Positions 28,070 through 37,270 of a stretch of 64,000 bases of DNA are shown here, piece after piece; the first letter of the stretch is position 1; every line of letters begins with the position of its first letter. The translations under genes and the position numbers were made by a program. Below the pieces are notes generated by a model. It had not been told where the DNA came from. It saw only the letters and a program-made list of their open reading frames with translations, and did not search any database. The stretch covers positions 62,001 to 126,000 of the forward strand of contig CAMYOL010000007.1 of assembly GCA_947260005.1 (NCBI GenBank), in the 5' to 3' direction. Source of the stretch: an uncultured Ectothiorhodospiraceae bacterium (GTDB taxonomy: Bacteria; Pseudomonadota; Gammaproteobacteria; UBA6429; Thiohalophilaceae).

Positions 28070-29746
28070 TTATCCTTTCTCGGCCTCACTATCCGCCTTA
28101 ATTCTACGCTCGCGGCCATGATGAAAGCCTGATGTTACCGGATACCGACGATCCCGCCCAAAGGCACGCTCGGTAATGCGCACCCCGGGGGGGGCCTGAC
28201 GGCGTTTGTACTCGGTGGTATCGACCAGTCGCATAACTTTGCTTACATCTTGAGCAGCATAGCCCTCTTTAATCATATCGTCGGCACTTTGATCATGTTC
28301 GATGTAATGTTCCAGAATTGGATCCAGTACCCCGTAATCTGGCAGGCTATCACTGTCTTTCTGATCCGGCGCCAGCTCCGCGGATGGCGGCCGATCTATC
28401 ACTCGCTGAGGAATAACTCGGGATTGTTGATTACGCCAATTGGACAAAGCAAAGACTCTGGTCTTAGATACGTCTTTAAGGACATCAAAACCTCCGGCCA
28501 TGTCGCCATACAAGGTCGCATATCCCACCGCCATCTCACTTTTATTACCGGTGGTCAGTACAATTTTGCGTTTCTTATTTGAGATCGCCATCAACAAAAT
28601 CCCGCGACAACGAGCCTGAATATTTTCTTCCGTAGTGTCGGCAGGTAGATCGCCGAATACTGGTTTGAGTAACTCTAAAAAGGCATCAAACGTTTTTTCA
28701 ATCGAAATAAGTTCGAAGTTAACCCCAAGCAGGTCACACTCCTCTTTAGCATCATCAACGCTCATGTCCGCGGTATAACGTGATGGCATCGAAACTGCCT
28801 CAACATTTTCCGCCCCCAGGGCATCTACCGCAATGGCAAGCGTTAAAGCCGAGTCAATTCCACCCGACAAACCAATTACGGCACCATTGAATCCGTTTTT
28901 ATGTACATAATCACGCACCCCCACAACCAAAGCCTGATAAATACTGGATAACTCATCAAGTAATTCCGTGCACACTTGTGGCTGAATCAACACACGTTCA
29001 CCATCCCAATCGATTTGTACTGTATAAAGACCCTGTTCAAACTCCGGTGCACGTTGTACTACATCGCCTTTTTCATTAACGGTAAACGAGTGACCATCGA
29101 ACACCAGTTCGTCTTGCCCGCCTACCAGGTTGGCATAAAGAATAGGGAGCTGATGATTACGAGCATGGGCCGTAAGCACGGATTCTCTTTGAACCGGTTT
29201 TCCAATATGAAAAGGAGACGCATTGAGATTGATAATACATTTCGCACCGTCTGCAACACTTTTTGCAATCGGGCTATCGACCCAGATATCTTCACAGAGG
29301 GTAAGACCGAATGGAATACCCCCGATCTTAACTACACAAGACTCATGACCGGCGGAAAAATAACGCTTCTCATCAAACACTTTATAGTTCGGTAAGCTTT
29401 GCTTGGCATATTCATCGGTTATTACTCCCTCCTGGATGACACCGGCCATATTTAAAATTTTATTTTGCTCGTGCCTTGGATACCCTAGTACGACAGCAAA
29501 AGGGGTTTGATATTTTTTTAGATGCTCACAAATTCTATATAAGGCATCATCACAGCGTTGATATAACTCGGGACGTAATAATAGATCTTCTGGAGGATAC
29601 CCCGTTAAAGCGAGTTCAGGAAAAACGATTATTCTGGCCTGTTGCTCAAAGGCCTGCTGGCATGCATCAATAATGATATCTCGATTGGATTCAATATTTC
29701 CGACGATAAAATTGAGCTGCGCTATAACTAGCTTAACCGTTTTCAT
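28070..29746 (-). CDS. nadE: Glutamine-dependent NAD+ synthase
   Basis: Final step of NAD synthesis: amidation of nicotinic acid adenine dinucleotide. The 558-aa protein fuses an N-terminal nitrilase-type glutaminase (about 1-260; catalytic glutamate in FPELALTGYP, lysine region QSLPNYKVFDEKRYF, cysteine in LCEDIW) with a C-terminal NAD synthetase domain. The synthetase domain carries the ATP-pyrophosphatase loop SGGIDSALT and the motif TTGNKSEMAVGYATLYGD. Length and motif order are complete. It follows sucCD after 226 bp that hold a palindromic repeat, and precedes the P-II gene, so nitrogen and NAD metabolism genes are adjacent. Confidence 0.97.
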   Translation of the reverse strand: MKTVKLVIAQLNFIVGNIESNRDIIIDACQQAFEQQARIIVFPELALTGYPPEDLLLRPELYQRCDDALYRICEHLKKYQTPFAVVLGYPRHEQNKILNMAGVIQEGVITDEYAKQSLPNYKVFDEKRYFSAGHESCVVKIGGIPFGLTLCEDIWVDSPIAKSVADGAKCIINLNASPFHIGKPVQRESVLTAHARNHQLPILYANLVGGQDELVFDGHSFTVNEKGDVVQRAPEFEQGLYTVQIDWDGERVLIQPQVCTELLDELSSIYQALVVGVRDYVHKNGFNGAVIGLSGGIDSALTLAIAVDALGAENVEAVSMPSRYTADMSVDDAKEECDLLGVNFELISIEKTFDAFLELLKPVFGDLPADTTEENIQARCRGILLMAISNKKRKIVLTTGNKSEMAVGYATLYGDMAGGFDVLKDVSKTRVFALSNWRNQQSRVIPQRVIDRPPSAELAPDQKDSDSLPDYGVLDPILEHYIEHDQSADDMIKEGYAAQDVSKVMRLVDTTEYKRRQAPPGVRITERAFGRDRRYPVTSGFHHGRERRIKADSEAEKG

Positions 29747-29839
29747 ATATCACTGATTTCCAAAAACGCCATCACGATGAGTTTTATAAATTGAACCACT
29801 ATTGTCCCATTAATTTAACACGTCTTACTGTCTTTCTTT

Positions 29840-29878
29840 AATCCTGTCATCCTGTCTTACTTCAATCCTGTCATCCTG
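29840..29878. repeat. Partial duplication of the palindromic repeat edge
   Basis: AATCCTGTCATCCTG occurs at 29840-29854 and again at 29864-29878, the second copy forming the left edge of the 76-bp repeat. This looks like a fragment of a further repeat copy. Confidence 0.6.
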
Positions 29879-29945
29879 AGGAGTGAAACGACGAAGGATC
29901 TTAGATCTTTCACTCCCCAAGATCCTGCGCTCCGATGAGGATGAC
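29870..29945. repeat. Dispersed 76-bp palindromic repeat, copy A (nadE/sucD gap)
   Basis: The element begins GTCATCCT and ends AGGATGAC, with inner complementary blocks such as AAGGATCTT and AAGATCCT. It can fold into a long imperfect hairpin. A nearly identical element of the same 76-bp length occurs at 41102-41177, and related arms bound the larger element after pilR. The family resembles REP-type extragenic palindromes; no transposase for it is seen here. Confidence 0.8.
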
Positions 29946-29972
29946 AATATTACGAATTTTGCGTTATATATT

Positions 29973-30842
29973 TTATTTGATCACTTGTTGCATGTAGTGG
30001 CCTAATTTTGCCGGCGATTCACTGACCGTGACACCCGCTTCTCGCAAGGCCTCCATCTTACCGTTAGCGGTACCTTTGCCTCCGGTAATAATGGCACCCG
30101 CATGCCCCATGCGTTTACCTGAAGGTGCGGTTTGACCTGCAATATAAGCAACAACCGGCTTGTTCACTTTGTTGGCGATATACTCTGCGGCCTCCTCTTC
30201 GGCACTGCCACCTATCTCACCCACCATAATAATGCCTTCGGTTTGTGGATCATTTTCAAACATCTCAAGACAATCAATAAAGTTAAGACCATGAATAGGA
30301 TCACCACCAATCCCGATACAAGTACTCTGTCCTAATTGGTTTTGGGTGGTTTGGTATACCGCTTCATAAGTTAAGGTACCTGAACGTGAAACGACACCGA
30401 TACGACCGGGTAAATGAATCGCAGCAGGCATAATCCCAATCTTACATTCACCTGGGGTAATCACGCCTGGACAATTGGGACCAACCAGTCTGGAAGATGT
30501 GTTTTTTAATACGGCTTTAACACGCAGCATATCTAAAATTGGAATGCCTTCGGTAATGCAGACAATGACTTGAATACCTGCATCAGCGGCTTCCAGAATC
30601 GCATCAGCAGCAAAAGCAGCAGGCACATAGATCATAGTGGCATCAGCACCGGTTTCATTGACTGCTGCTTGCACCGTATCAAATACCGGGCGTTGCAGGT
30701 GTGATTGTCCACCTTTTCCAGGAGTCACCCCACCGACTAATTGTGTGCCATAGTCAATGGCTTGTTGCGAATGAAAACTACCTTGTTTACCGGTAAACCC
30801 CTGGCAAATAACTTTCGTATTCTTATCAATTAAAACCGCCAT
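29973..30842 (-). CDS. sucD: Succinate-CoA ligase alpha subunit
   Basis: The alpha subunit of the TCA-cycle enzyme that makes ATP (or GTP) from succinyl-CoA. The 289-aa protein has the CoA-binding Rossmann start [17 protein letters not shown], the [16 protein letters not shown] motif and the phosphorylated histidine in [14 protein letters not shown]. It starts three bases after sucC, so the two form an operon. No 2-oxoglutarate dehydrogenase genes are nearby. Confidence 0.97.
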   Translation of the reverse strand: MAVLIDKNTKVICQGFTGKQGSFHSQQAIDYGTQLVGGVTPGKGGQSHLQRPVFDTVQAAVNETGADATMIYVPAAFAADAILEAADAGIQVIVCITEGIPILDMLRVKAVLKNTSSRLVGPNCPGVITPGECKIGIMPAAIHLPGRIGVVSRSGTLTYEAVYQTTQNQLGQSTCIGIGGDPIHGLNFIDCLEMFENDPQTEGIIMVGEIGGSAEEEAAEYIANKVNKPVVAYIAGQTAPSGKRMGHAGAIITGGKGTANGKMEALREAGVTVSESPAKLGHYMQQVIK

Positions 30843-30845
30843 GAT

Positions 30846-32006
30846 TTAGTTTCCCCTCGTCGCAGCAACGGCTTTACTCGCCGCATCATCGAGATCGTTT
30901 GCCGAGATGATATCCAGATCGCATTCGGATAATAATTTTTGTCCCTGCTCGACATTGGTCCCTTCAAGCCGAACAATAACCGGGATCGATACCGATACTT
31001 CTTTAATGGCTTTGATAATCCCTTCGGCAATAAGATCACAACGTACGATGCCACCAAAGATATTAACCAGAATGGCTTTGACTTTTTCATCTGATAAAAT
31101 AATCTTAAAGGCCTCGGCGACTTTTTCAGCCGTGGTGCCTCCTCCGACATCGAGAAAGTTAGCCGGCTCGGCACCAAAATGTTTGATCATGTCCATGGTC
31201 GCCATTGCCAAACCGGCCCCATTGACCATGCAGGCGATGTCACCATCCAGACTGACATAATTTAATCCATGTGCCTGGGCCTGGGCTTCTTTTTCGTCTT
31301 CCTGACGCAAATCCCGTAATGAGGATTTGTGTTTGTGACGATACAGGGCATTGTCATCAAAATTGATCTTCGCATCGATGGCCATTAATCCGTTGGCATT
31401 CACCACTAACGGATTGATCTCAACCAGACTGATATCTTTATCAAGATACAATTGATATAAGGCCTGCATGATTTTGGTCATCGCCTTGGCATGCTCAGCC
31501 AGGCCCAGGGCAAAAATGACTTGCCGACATTGATAAGCCTGCAATCCAACAACGGGGTCTATATATAAGGAGTAAAGCTGTTCTGGGTGATCACGCGCCA
31601 CTTCTTCGATCTCCATACCACCCGCTGCCGACGCCATCATCACAACTCGTTCTTTAGCGCGGTCGACCAGCATACCCAGATATAATTCCCGATCGATGTC
31701 GGTTGGCATTTCGATCAATAATTGATCAACCGGTTGCCCATCCAGTCCACTTTGTTGAGTAACCAATTGAGAACCCAACAGCGATTCGGCAACGTGTTCT
31801 ACTTCCTGCAGCGAATCGACAACCTTGACGCCACCGGCCTTGCCACGACCGCCCGCATGGACCTGGGCTTTAACCACCCAACGCGCACTGTCGAGCTCTT
31901 TAGCAATTCGGACAGCACCATCGACGGTACGGGCAACCTCGCCTTCAGGAACTGGAACGCCGTACTCCCGGAATAAGGCTTTGGCTTGAAATTCATGGAT
32001 ATTCAT
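30846..32006 (-). CDS. sucC: ADP-forming succinate-CoA ligase beta subunit
   Basis: The beta subunit of succinyl-CoA synthetase, 386 aa: ATP-grasp domain at the N-terminus (MNIHEFQAKALFREYGVPVP, then VVKAQVHAGGRGKAGGVK) and a C-terminal ligase domain with FLDVGGGTTAEKV and LVNIFGGIVRCD. Complete and typical. It is the promoter-proximal gene of the sucCD unit; its start is separated by 237 bp from the divergent pilus regulator genes. The gap shows no structure I can name. Confidence 0.97.
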   Translation of the reverse strand: MNIHEFQAKALFREYGVPVPEGEVARTVDGAVRIAKELDSARWVVKAQVHAGGRGKAGGVKVVDSLQEVEHVAESLLGSQLVTQQSGLDGQPVDQLLIEMPTDIDRELYLGMLVDRAKERVVMMASAAGGMEIEEVARDHPEQLYSLYIDPVVGLQAYQCRQVIFALGLAEHAKAMTKIMQALYQLYLDKDISLVEINPLVVNANGLMAIDAKINFDDNALYRHKHKSSLRDLRQEDEKEAQAQAHGLNYVSLDGDIACMVNGAGLAMATMDMIKHFGAEPANFLDVGGGTTAEKVAEAFKIILSDEKVKAILVNIFGGIVRCDLIAEGIIKAIKEVSVSIPVIVRLEGTNVEQGQKLLSECDLDIISANDLDDAASKAVAATRGN

Positions 32007-32243
32007 AATAGCTATTTATAACCTGTGGTTCACTTTCTTGTATTTCATGGTTTTGTGTTTTGAGGCGGCATATTTTGTCGGAAAGCGCCTGACAAAGCAA
32101 AATTTCTCTTATCCTGTACCTTTTTTGCCATCACGCGATAGATTCCAGGGATTCCAACGCAGATTTAGTCTTGCCCCCGTCTATGCTACTGTAGGCATTA
32201 AAATCAATCTGATATCAGCCTGAAATATCAATAGGACATCATT

Positions 32244-32477
32244 ATGGGAATTTTTCGTTTACTGACTATTTTACTGATAGCCTGGTTATGTTATGCGCTT
32301 TATAAAAGATACCTTAAAAACAAGTCACCTAAACGCCCAATGAAAAAAGGTAAAAATCTGGAAAATATAGTCAAATGTGAACACTGTGCCATGCATATCC
32401 CGGAGCACGAGGCAATAGTGGATAAAGGGCGCTATTATTGTAGTGAGGAGCACAAACGAATAAGTAATAAATCATAA
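32244..32477 (+). CDS. Small PP0621-type membrane-anchored zinc-ribbon protein
   Basis: A 77-aa protein with one N-terminal membrane helix (FRLLTILLIAWLCYALY, about residues 4-20), a basic stretch and a C-terminal cysteine motif: CEHCAMHIPEHEAIV, then YYCSEEH. The CxxC and later C/H residues look metal binding. It matches the PP0621 family found beside pilS in many gammaproteobacteria; function is unknown. AGGA seven bases ahead of the ATG supports the start. It precedes pilS by 17 bp and is likely in its operon. Confidence 0.8.
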   Translation: MGIFRLLTILLIAWLCYALYKRYLKNKSPKRPMKKGKNLENIVKCEHCAMHIPEHEAIVDKGRYYCSEEHKRISNKS

Positions 32478-32494
32478 TTACATCTCATAAATTT

Positions 32495-34126
32495 ATGGAA
32501 CTCTATTTTTTAAAACCCGGCCAGCAAGCGACTAACGGAATCCCTATCAGTCATGATCCACGGCGGCCATTGCAACTACTCAGTGCTTTCCGAATATTTA
32601 TTTCTGTTTCATTTTGTTTGTTATACGCAACCGACAATCTGATCACACCGCTCGGCGTCAATAATCCAGAGGCTTTTCTAACTTATAGCGTAATCTATTT
32701 AATCCTTGGTCTCAGTATCTGGTGGACGCTGAATATCAGATCGATCCCCTTTACCTTTAAGGTTTGGGCCAGTGCATTAACCGATATCATTCTACTGACT
32801 CTGCTCATGCACGTTAGCGGGGGAATCCAGAGTGGTCTTGGTGTCTTGATTGTTATTACCATAGCCAGTACCAGTGTGATTCTGGGCGGGCGAACTGCAT
32901 TGGGGCTTGCGGCATTAGCTACCATTGTGATCTTAATTGAGCAAATCTCCATTAGCTTCACCTACCCAAAAGGCAACAGTTACCCTTTCGCCGGATTACT
33001 GGGTATGACCTATTTTGGTACGGCTATTTTATTTATGTATGTTGCGCGTCGTGTTCGCGAAAGCGAAGATTTAGCCGCCAAACGAGGACTGGACCTTGAG
33101 AATCTTGCCCAGCTTACCCAACACATTATTCAACGTATGCAAACTGGTGTAATCGTTTTGGATCAACACGGTGATATTCGTCTAATCAATGAGTCGGCTG
33201 CACTAATGTTACATATTGATGAAATGCAACATAATGCGAATATATCCAAGGTCGTTCCTGAACTTGCGGTTCAATGGCAAGCCTGGGTAAAAGATCCGAA
33301 CCGGGATTCTGAAGCCATTCAGTTAGTTTCTAATCCAATTGATATTTCACCACGTTTTGCGCGCATTGGTGATCAAGCCGATGCCGGTGCAGTTATATTT
33401 TTACAAGATATGGCAGCTATGGCACAACAGGCACAGCAATTACAGCTTGCATCACTGGGTCGACTCACTGCCAGTATTGCTCATGAAATTCGCAATCCTC
33501 TCGGTGCAATCAGTCACGCCGGACAACTGCTGGCCGAATCTGAAAACCTTGACAGTAATGATGAGCGTCTCACGCAAATTATTTCGGATCATTCACGACG
33601 CCTGAATACCATCGTCGAAAATGTAATGACCGTGAGCCATCGAAATCCTTCACACGTTGAGCTGTTTAATCTCAATGATTATGTAGATCAATTTATACAT
33701 GACTATGTGATTGGGCATGGTCTGGATAAAGAAGCTTTTTACGTCAATATCTCACCGGCTACCACCATGGTTCGTTTCGACACGGGTCATCTCCACCAAA
33801 TCCTGACCAATCTGTGTCAAAACGCACTCTGGCATAGTCAGTCCACTGATGAAATGCCATTTGTGAGTTTAGTAGGTGGTCGGTCTGATATTGAAACGCG
33901 TCCATTTCTTGATATATTCGATAAAGGTCCTGGTGTACCGTCTGATGCCGTTGACCATATTTTTGAACCCTTTTTCACCACTGAGACCACCGGTACTGGC
34001 TTAGGCCTGTATTTATCCCGGGAATTAGCCGAAGGAAATCAGGCACATTTAAATTACATTGACGAAGGTGACGGACAACGTTATTTTCGGATAACATTCC
34101 AGGACCCACGCCGGCAGATTGACTAA
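32495..34126 (+). CDS. pilS: Sensor histidine kinase PilS
   Basis: Membrane sensor kinase that phosphorylates PilR to control type IV pilin transcription. The 543-aa protein has about six membrane helices in residues 30-185, a PAS-like region (about 205-310), a HisKA domain with the phosphorylated histidine in SIAHEIRNPLGAISHAGQ, and an ATPase domain with NLCQNALWHS, DKGPGVP and GTGLGLYLSREL. The pilR start follows the stop directly. In Pseudomonas PilS senses pilin in the membrane; the same is likely here since the pilin gene lies 14 kb away beyond the T2SS operon. Confidence 0.94.
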   Translation: MELYFLKPGQQATNGIPISHDPRRPLQLLSAFRIFISVSFCLLYATDNLITPLGVNNPEAFLTYSVIYLILGLSIWWTLNIRSIPFTFKVWASALTDIILLTLLMHVSGGIQSGLGVLIVITIASTSVILGGRTALGLAALATIVILIEQISISFTYPKGNSYPFAGLLGMTYFGTAILFMYVARRVRESEDLAAKRGLDLENLAQLTQHIIQRMQTGVIVLDQHGDIRLINESAALMLHIDEMQHNANISKVVPELAVQWQAWVKDPNRDSEAIQLVSNPIDISPRFARIGDQADAGAVIFLQDMAAMAQQAQQLQLASLGRLTASIAHEIRNPLGAISHAGQLLAESENLDSNDERLTQIISDHSRRLNTIVENVMTVSHRNPSHVELFNLNDYVDQFIHDYVIGHGLDKEAFYVNISPATTMVRFDTGHLHQILTNLCQNALWHSQSTDEMPFVSLVGGRSDIETRPFLDIFDKGPGVPSDAVDHIFEPFFTTETTGTGLGLYLSRELAEGNQAHLNYIDEGDGQRYFRITFQDPRRQID

Positions 34127-35524
34127 ATGAACAATGATAAACAATTAATCTTAATCGTTGATGACGAACCTGATATTAGAGAATTACTCGAAATCACACT
34201 GTCACGAATGGGCAAGGACACTATCAGTGCGAAAGACATCGGTCAGGCTAAAAAGCTTTTATCTGAGCAAGACTATGATCTCTGTTTAACTGACATGCGT
34301 TTACCCGATGGAAATGGAATTGATTTGGTAAAATATATTAATAATGAATTTCCTCAATTACCCGTCGCCATGATAACTGCTCATGGAAACATGGAAACAG
34401 CGATAGAAGCCTTGAAAGCAGGCGCCTTTGATTTTATATCGAAGCCGGTAGAACTAAAAACCTTACGTCATTTGATCAATGCGGCATTAAAACTTGCCCC
34501 TCCACTAACAACCGGTGAACAAACTGAGGACGATACCGAGCTTGAGTTACTCGGGTCTTCTGCCGCCATGCAAGCGACACGCAAAACGATTTCCAAATTG
34601 GCCCGTAGTCAGGCACCGGTCTATATAAGTGGTGAATCTGGTGTAGGAAAAGAATTAGTCGCTCGTCTAATCCACTATAAGGGGCCGAGACAGGAAAAGC
34701 CTTTTATTCCAGTGAATTGTGGTGCCATTCCAACTGAATTAATGGAAAGCGAATTTTTTGGCCACCAGAAAGGCAGTTTTACCGGTGCGCTAACCGATAA
34801 GCAGGGCTTATTCCAGGCGGCCGATGGTGGCACATTATTTTTAGATGAAGTCGCCGATCTGCCGTTACAAATGCAAGTAAAATTACTACGCGCTATTCAG
34901 GAAAAAGCGATACGTCCCATTGGCGGTAACGATGAAATTCCGATTAATGTTCGTATCCTCAGCGCGACACATAAAAACCTTGCCGACCTGGTCGCTAGCA
35001 GCCAGTTCCGTCAGGACCTGTTTTATCGAATTAATGTCATCGAACTCACCGTCCCATGTTTACGAGATCGTCGTGAAGACATCCCGATCCTGGTTGAGCA
35101 CTTTTTAAAATTGATTTCTAACGAATGGAAAGTTGATGTCCCGCATCTTACCGATGATGCCTTCGAAGCCCTGGCCGTCTATCCTTTTCCTGGAAATGTT
35201 CGTGAGTTAGAAAATATATTAGAACGCGCCATGACTATGTGCGAAAACGATGAAATCAACCGTCTCGATTTACACTTACCCGATTTAAATTCTTCGACCG
35301 AATTAAACGAGATACTCGAAAGTACTGCCGACCTGGATATTCGTGGTAGTGAACTCGAACTGGATGAAAGTTTTTCACTCGATCCAGCCATGAATATAAA
35401 AGAACGCGAAGTGATTACCAAGGCGCTGGAAAAGACCCGTTACAATAAAACGGCGGCCGCAAAACTGCTAGGGATAACCTTTCGACAACTACGTTATCGC
35501 ATCAAAAAACTGGGAATTGAATAA
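34127..35524 (+). CDS. pilR: Sigma-54-dependent response regulator PilR
   Basis: NtrC-type activator of the pilin promoter, 465 aa. Receiver domain (1-120) with the phospho-acceptor aspartate in CLTDMRLPDG; AAA+ domain with Walker A GESGVGKE and the sigma-54 contact loop as GSFTGA (usual GAFTGA, second residue Ser); C-terminal Fis-type helix-turn-helix (TRYNKTAAAKLLGITFRQLR). It is immediately downstream of pilS. A very good sigma-54 promoter occurs ahead of the pilin gene at 47991, its expected target. Confidence 0.95.
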   Translation: MNNDKQLILIVDDEPDIRELLEITLSRMGKDTISAKDIGQAKKLLSEQDYDLCLTDMRLPDGNGIDLVKYINNEFPQLPVAMITAHGNMETAIEALKAGAFDFISKPVELKTLRHLINAALKLAPPLTTGEQTEDDTELELLGSSAAMQATRKTISKLARSQAPVYISGESGVGKELVARLIHYKGPRQEKPFIPVNCGAIPTELMESEFFGHQKGSFTGALTDKQGLFQAADGGTLFLDEVADLPLQMQVKLLRAIQEKAIRPIGGNDEIPINVRILSATHKNLADLVASSQFRQDLFYRINVIELTVPCLRDRREDIPILVEHFLKLISNEWKVDVPHLTDDAFEALAVYPFPGNVRELENILERAMTMCENDEINRLDLHLPDLNSSTELNEILESTADLDIRGSELELDESFSLDPAMNIKEREVITKALEKTRYNKTAAAKLLGITFRQLRYRIKKLGIE

Positions 35525-35537
35525 TAGAAATTATTAT

Positions 35538-35916
35538 TGTTATCCCGTTAACACAACACTTCCTACTTGCTTTGAAACGCTGCGCGGTTCGTGCAGTATT
35601 ATCGTACTGTCATCCTCACCGGAGCGAAGCGTAGGGAATACTGCACGAAGCGCGAAGCGATTCAAGGCAAGTAGACTGTAGCAAAGCGGAAGGAACACTG
35701 TATGAAACACGCAGTGGTTCGAGGCAGTGACTGCACGAACCGCGAAAGGTTGACCGGAGCGCAGCGAAGAAAATGCTGTGCGATGCGCAAAGCGCATCAA
35801 GACAGTACAAAGCACGTGGAGCGGAGCGAAGGATCTTGCAGAGGTTGGATCATACAAAGCGACAGATCTAGATCCTTCGCTCCACTCAGGATGACAGATC
35901 GAGTTATCGGGATACA
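35538..35916. repeat. Large composite inverted-repeat element after pilR
   Basis: This fills most of the 422-bp gap between pilR and gspN, which holds no gene. Outer arms near 35538-35552 and 35902-35916 are imperfect inverted copies (TATCCCG and CGGGATA cores). Inner arms at 35609-35628 and 35876-35895 share TCATCCT and GGAGCGAAG blocks in opposite orientation and belong to the same family as the 76-bp repeats. The interior has many short palindromic GCGAAGCG-like segments. No open frame in it looks coding. Confidence 0.7.
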
Positions 35917-35946
35917 GAGTATTGGGATACATCAGAGCATTGTTAA

Positions 35947-36765
35947 CTAACGTATCTTTCTTTGACCTCTCACGTTCTTCTTCCCTAAACTGCCATTATA
36001 TGAAACCCAAAATCTTCCGGTACTGTCTGCACGCGCTCCAATAAATCGTAATGCCTCGGTGATGTGTTGCTGGCTTTGGTCTCGTGCCTGCATCCATCCA
36101 TTTAAGGTGTATTTACCTTTGCCGGTGAGTTTAATATTGAGCTCAGTCTTAACCGGTCCCTGGTTTTGGTCGGTAACTTTTATTTTTGTGCCTTGATTGA
36201 GAGGTGACATGTCTATCAAAAAGTCACCTAACTCAATATTTTGTGGTGCACGTAAAGCCGCCCCTTGCCAGACAACACGGCCATCTGCCTGTAATTGTTC
36301 AAACTGAATATAATTTAATTCAGTTATAGAACCACGCAAGTCACCAGAGATGCTGATTGGAAAACCCGAGAACAACGGTTGTAACATTTCAGCCGGAAAA
36401 TTAAGTTCGATATCACTTGCTGAGGCCGATCCACCCAATCCTAATGACAGGTCACCGACACCATTAGCAAGTTCAGATTTAAAGTTAACATCTAAATTAA
36501 TATTTCCTAATAACAATCCCCAACTACTTAAATCCCAGTTTAATACACCAAGGTTAAATTGACCAATTCGGGTATTGTTCGCCTGTCCTTCCCAAAGACT
36601 GCCACGCACACTTTGTAGCTTTACCATTCCAGTCGAATCAACCGAGGGTAATATATAACGTGTTAAAAAACTGGCCGGAAGCGTGATGAGTAAAAAAACC
36701 AGATAACAGGCAAGCCCAACATAGATTAATTGGCGGTTTTTCTTTGACAACTTTAAATTGGCCAT
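35947..36765 (-). CDS. gspN: Type II secretion system protein N
   Basis: The last gene of the twelve-gene T2SS operon. The 272-aa protein has one N-terminal membrane helix (LIYVGLACYLVFLLITLPASF, about residues 13-33) and a beta-rich periplasmic domain of the GspN/AsmA-like type. GspN is present in only some systems and its role is auxiliary. Its ATG overlaps the gspM stop by one base (TAATG). A large palindromic element follows, which probably ends the transcript. Confidence 0.88.
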   Translation of the reverse strand: MANLKLSKKNRQLIYVGLACYLVFLLITLPASFLTRYILPSVDSTGMVKLQSVRGSLWEGQANNTRIGQFNLGVLNWDLSSWGLLLGNINLDVNFKSELANGVGDLSLGLGGSASASDIELNFPAEMLQPLFSGFPISISGDLRGSITELNYIQFEQLQADGRVVWQGAALRAPQNIELGDFLIDMSPLNQGTKIKVTDQNQGPVKTELNIKLTGKGKYTLNGWMQARDQSQQHITEALRFIGARADSTGRFWVSYNGSLGKKNVRGQRKIR

Positions 36766-37256
36766 TAACTTTCTACCAACACACTGGCTCGTACATTGCC
36801 AGGGGTTTTACTTCTGTCTATTTTAAAGTCTTTAATATTTATTTTATATTTCATTTGCAGATCATCCAGCCAGAACATGACGGCATCAAATCCTGCATTT
36901 TTAATCTGTACACGAATGCCTTTTTTACCTTCCTGTTGGATACGAATATCACCACCGAATTTTTGCCGTGCCGTTTTTTCAACAAGACCATATAATGATT
37001 TACCTGTTGTATTCGAACTGCTTGCACTACGCGATAGTTGTTGCACCTCACTTAATTTGGACTGCATCCAGACCAGATCCTGTTCTTGTTTTTCAACTTT
37101 TGTGCGTCTTTCCACCACTCCATTTACAATGGGAGACCAGATAAATTGATACGGAATAAAAACAGCCAGGGCTATGGCTGCCGCAATCACCATAGTGCGC
37201 TCACGACTATTGAGTTGCTCATAGTGACTTTTTAATTTTTCGATATTTTCATTCAT
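36765..37256 (-). CDS. gspM: Type II secretion system protein M
   Basis: Bitopic inner-membrane platform protein of the secreton, 163 aa, that partners GspL. It has a short cytosolic N-terminus, one membrane helix (MVIAAAIALAVFIPYQFIW, about 22-40), a coiled-coil (about 45-75) and a ferredoxin-like periplasmic domain. It starts 14 bp after gspL and ends in a TAATG overlap with gspN. Confidence 0.9.
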   Translation of the reverse strand: MNENIEKLKSHYEQLNSRERTMVIAAAIALAVFIPYQFIWSPIVNGVVERRTKVEKQEQDLVWMQSKLSEVQQLSRSASSSNTTGKSLYGLVEKTARQKFGGDIRIQQEGKKGIRVQIKNAGFDAVMFWLDDLQMKYKINIKDFKIDRSKTPGNVRASVLVES

Positions 37257-37270
37257 AATCGAATCTTTTC

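Noticed and set aside
35540-35932. 130-codon minus-strand frame in the composite repeat after pilR
   Set aside because: The frame is made of repeat units, has no ribosome site and no protein-like pattern.
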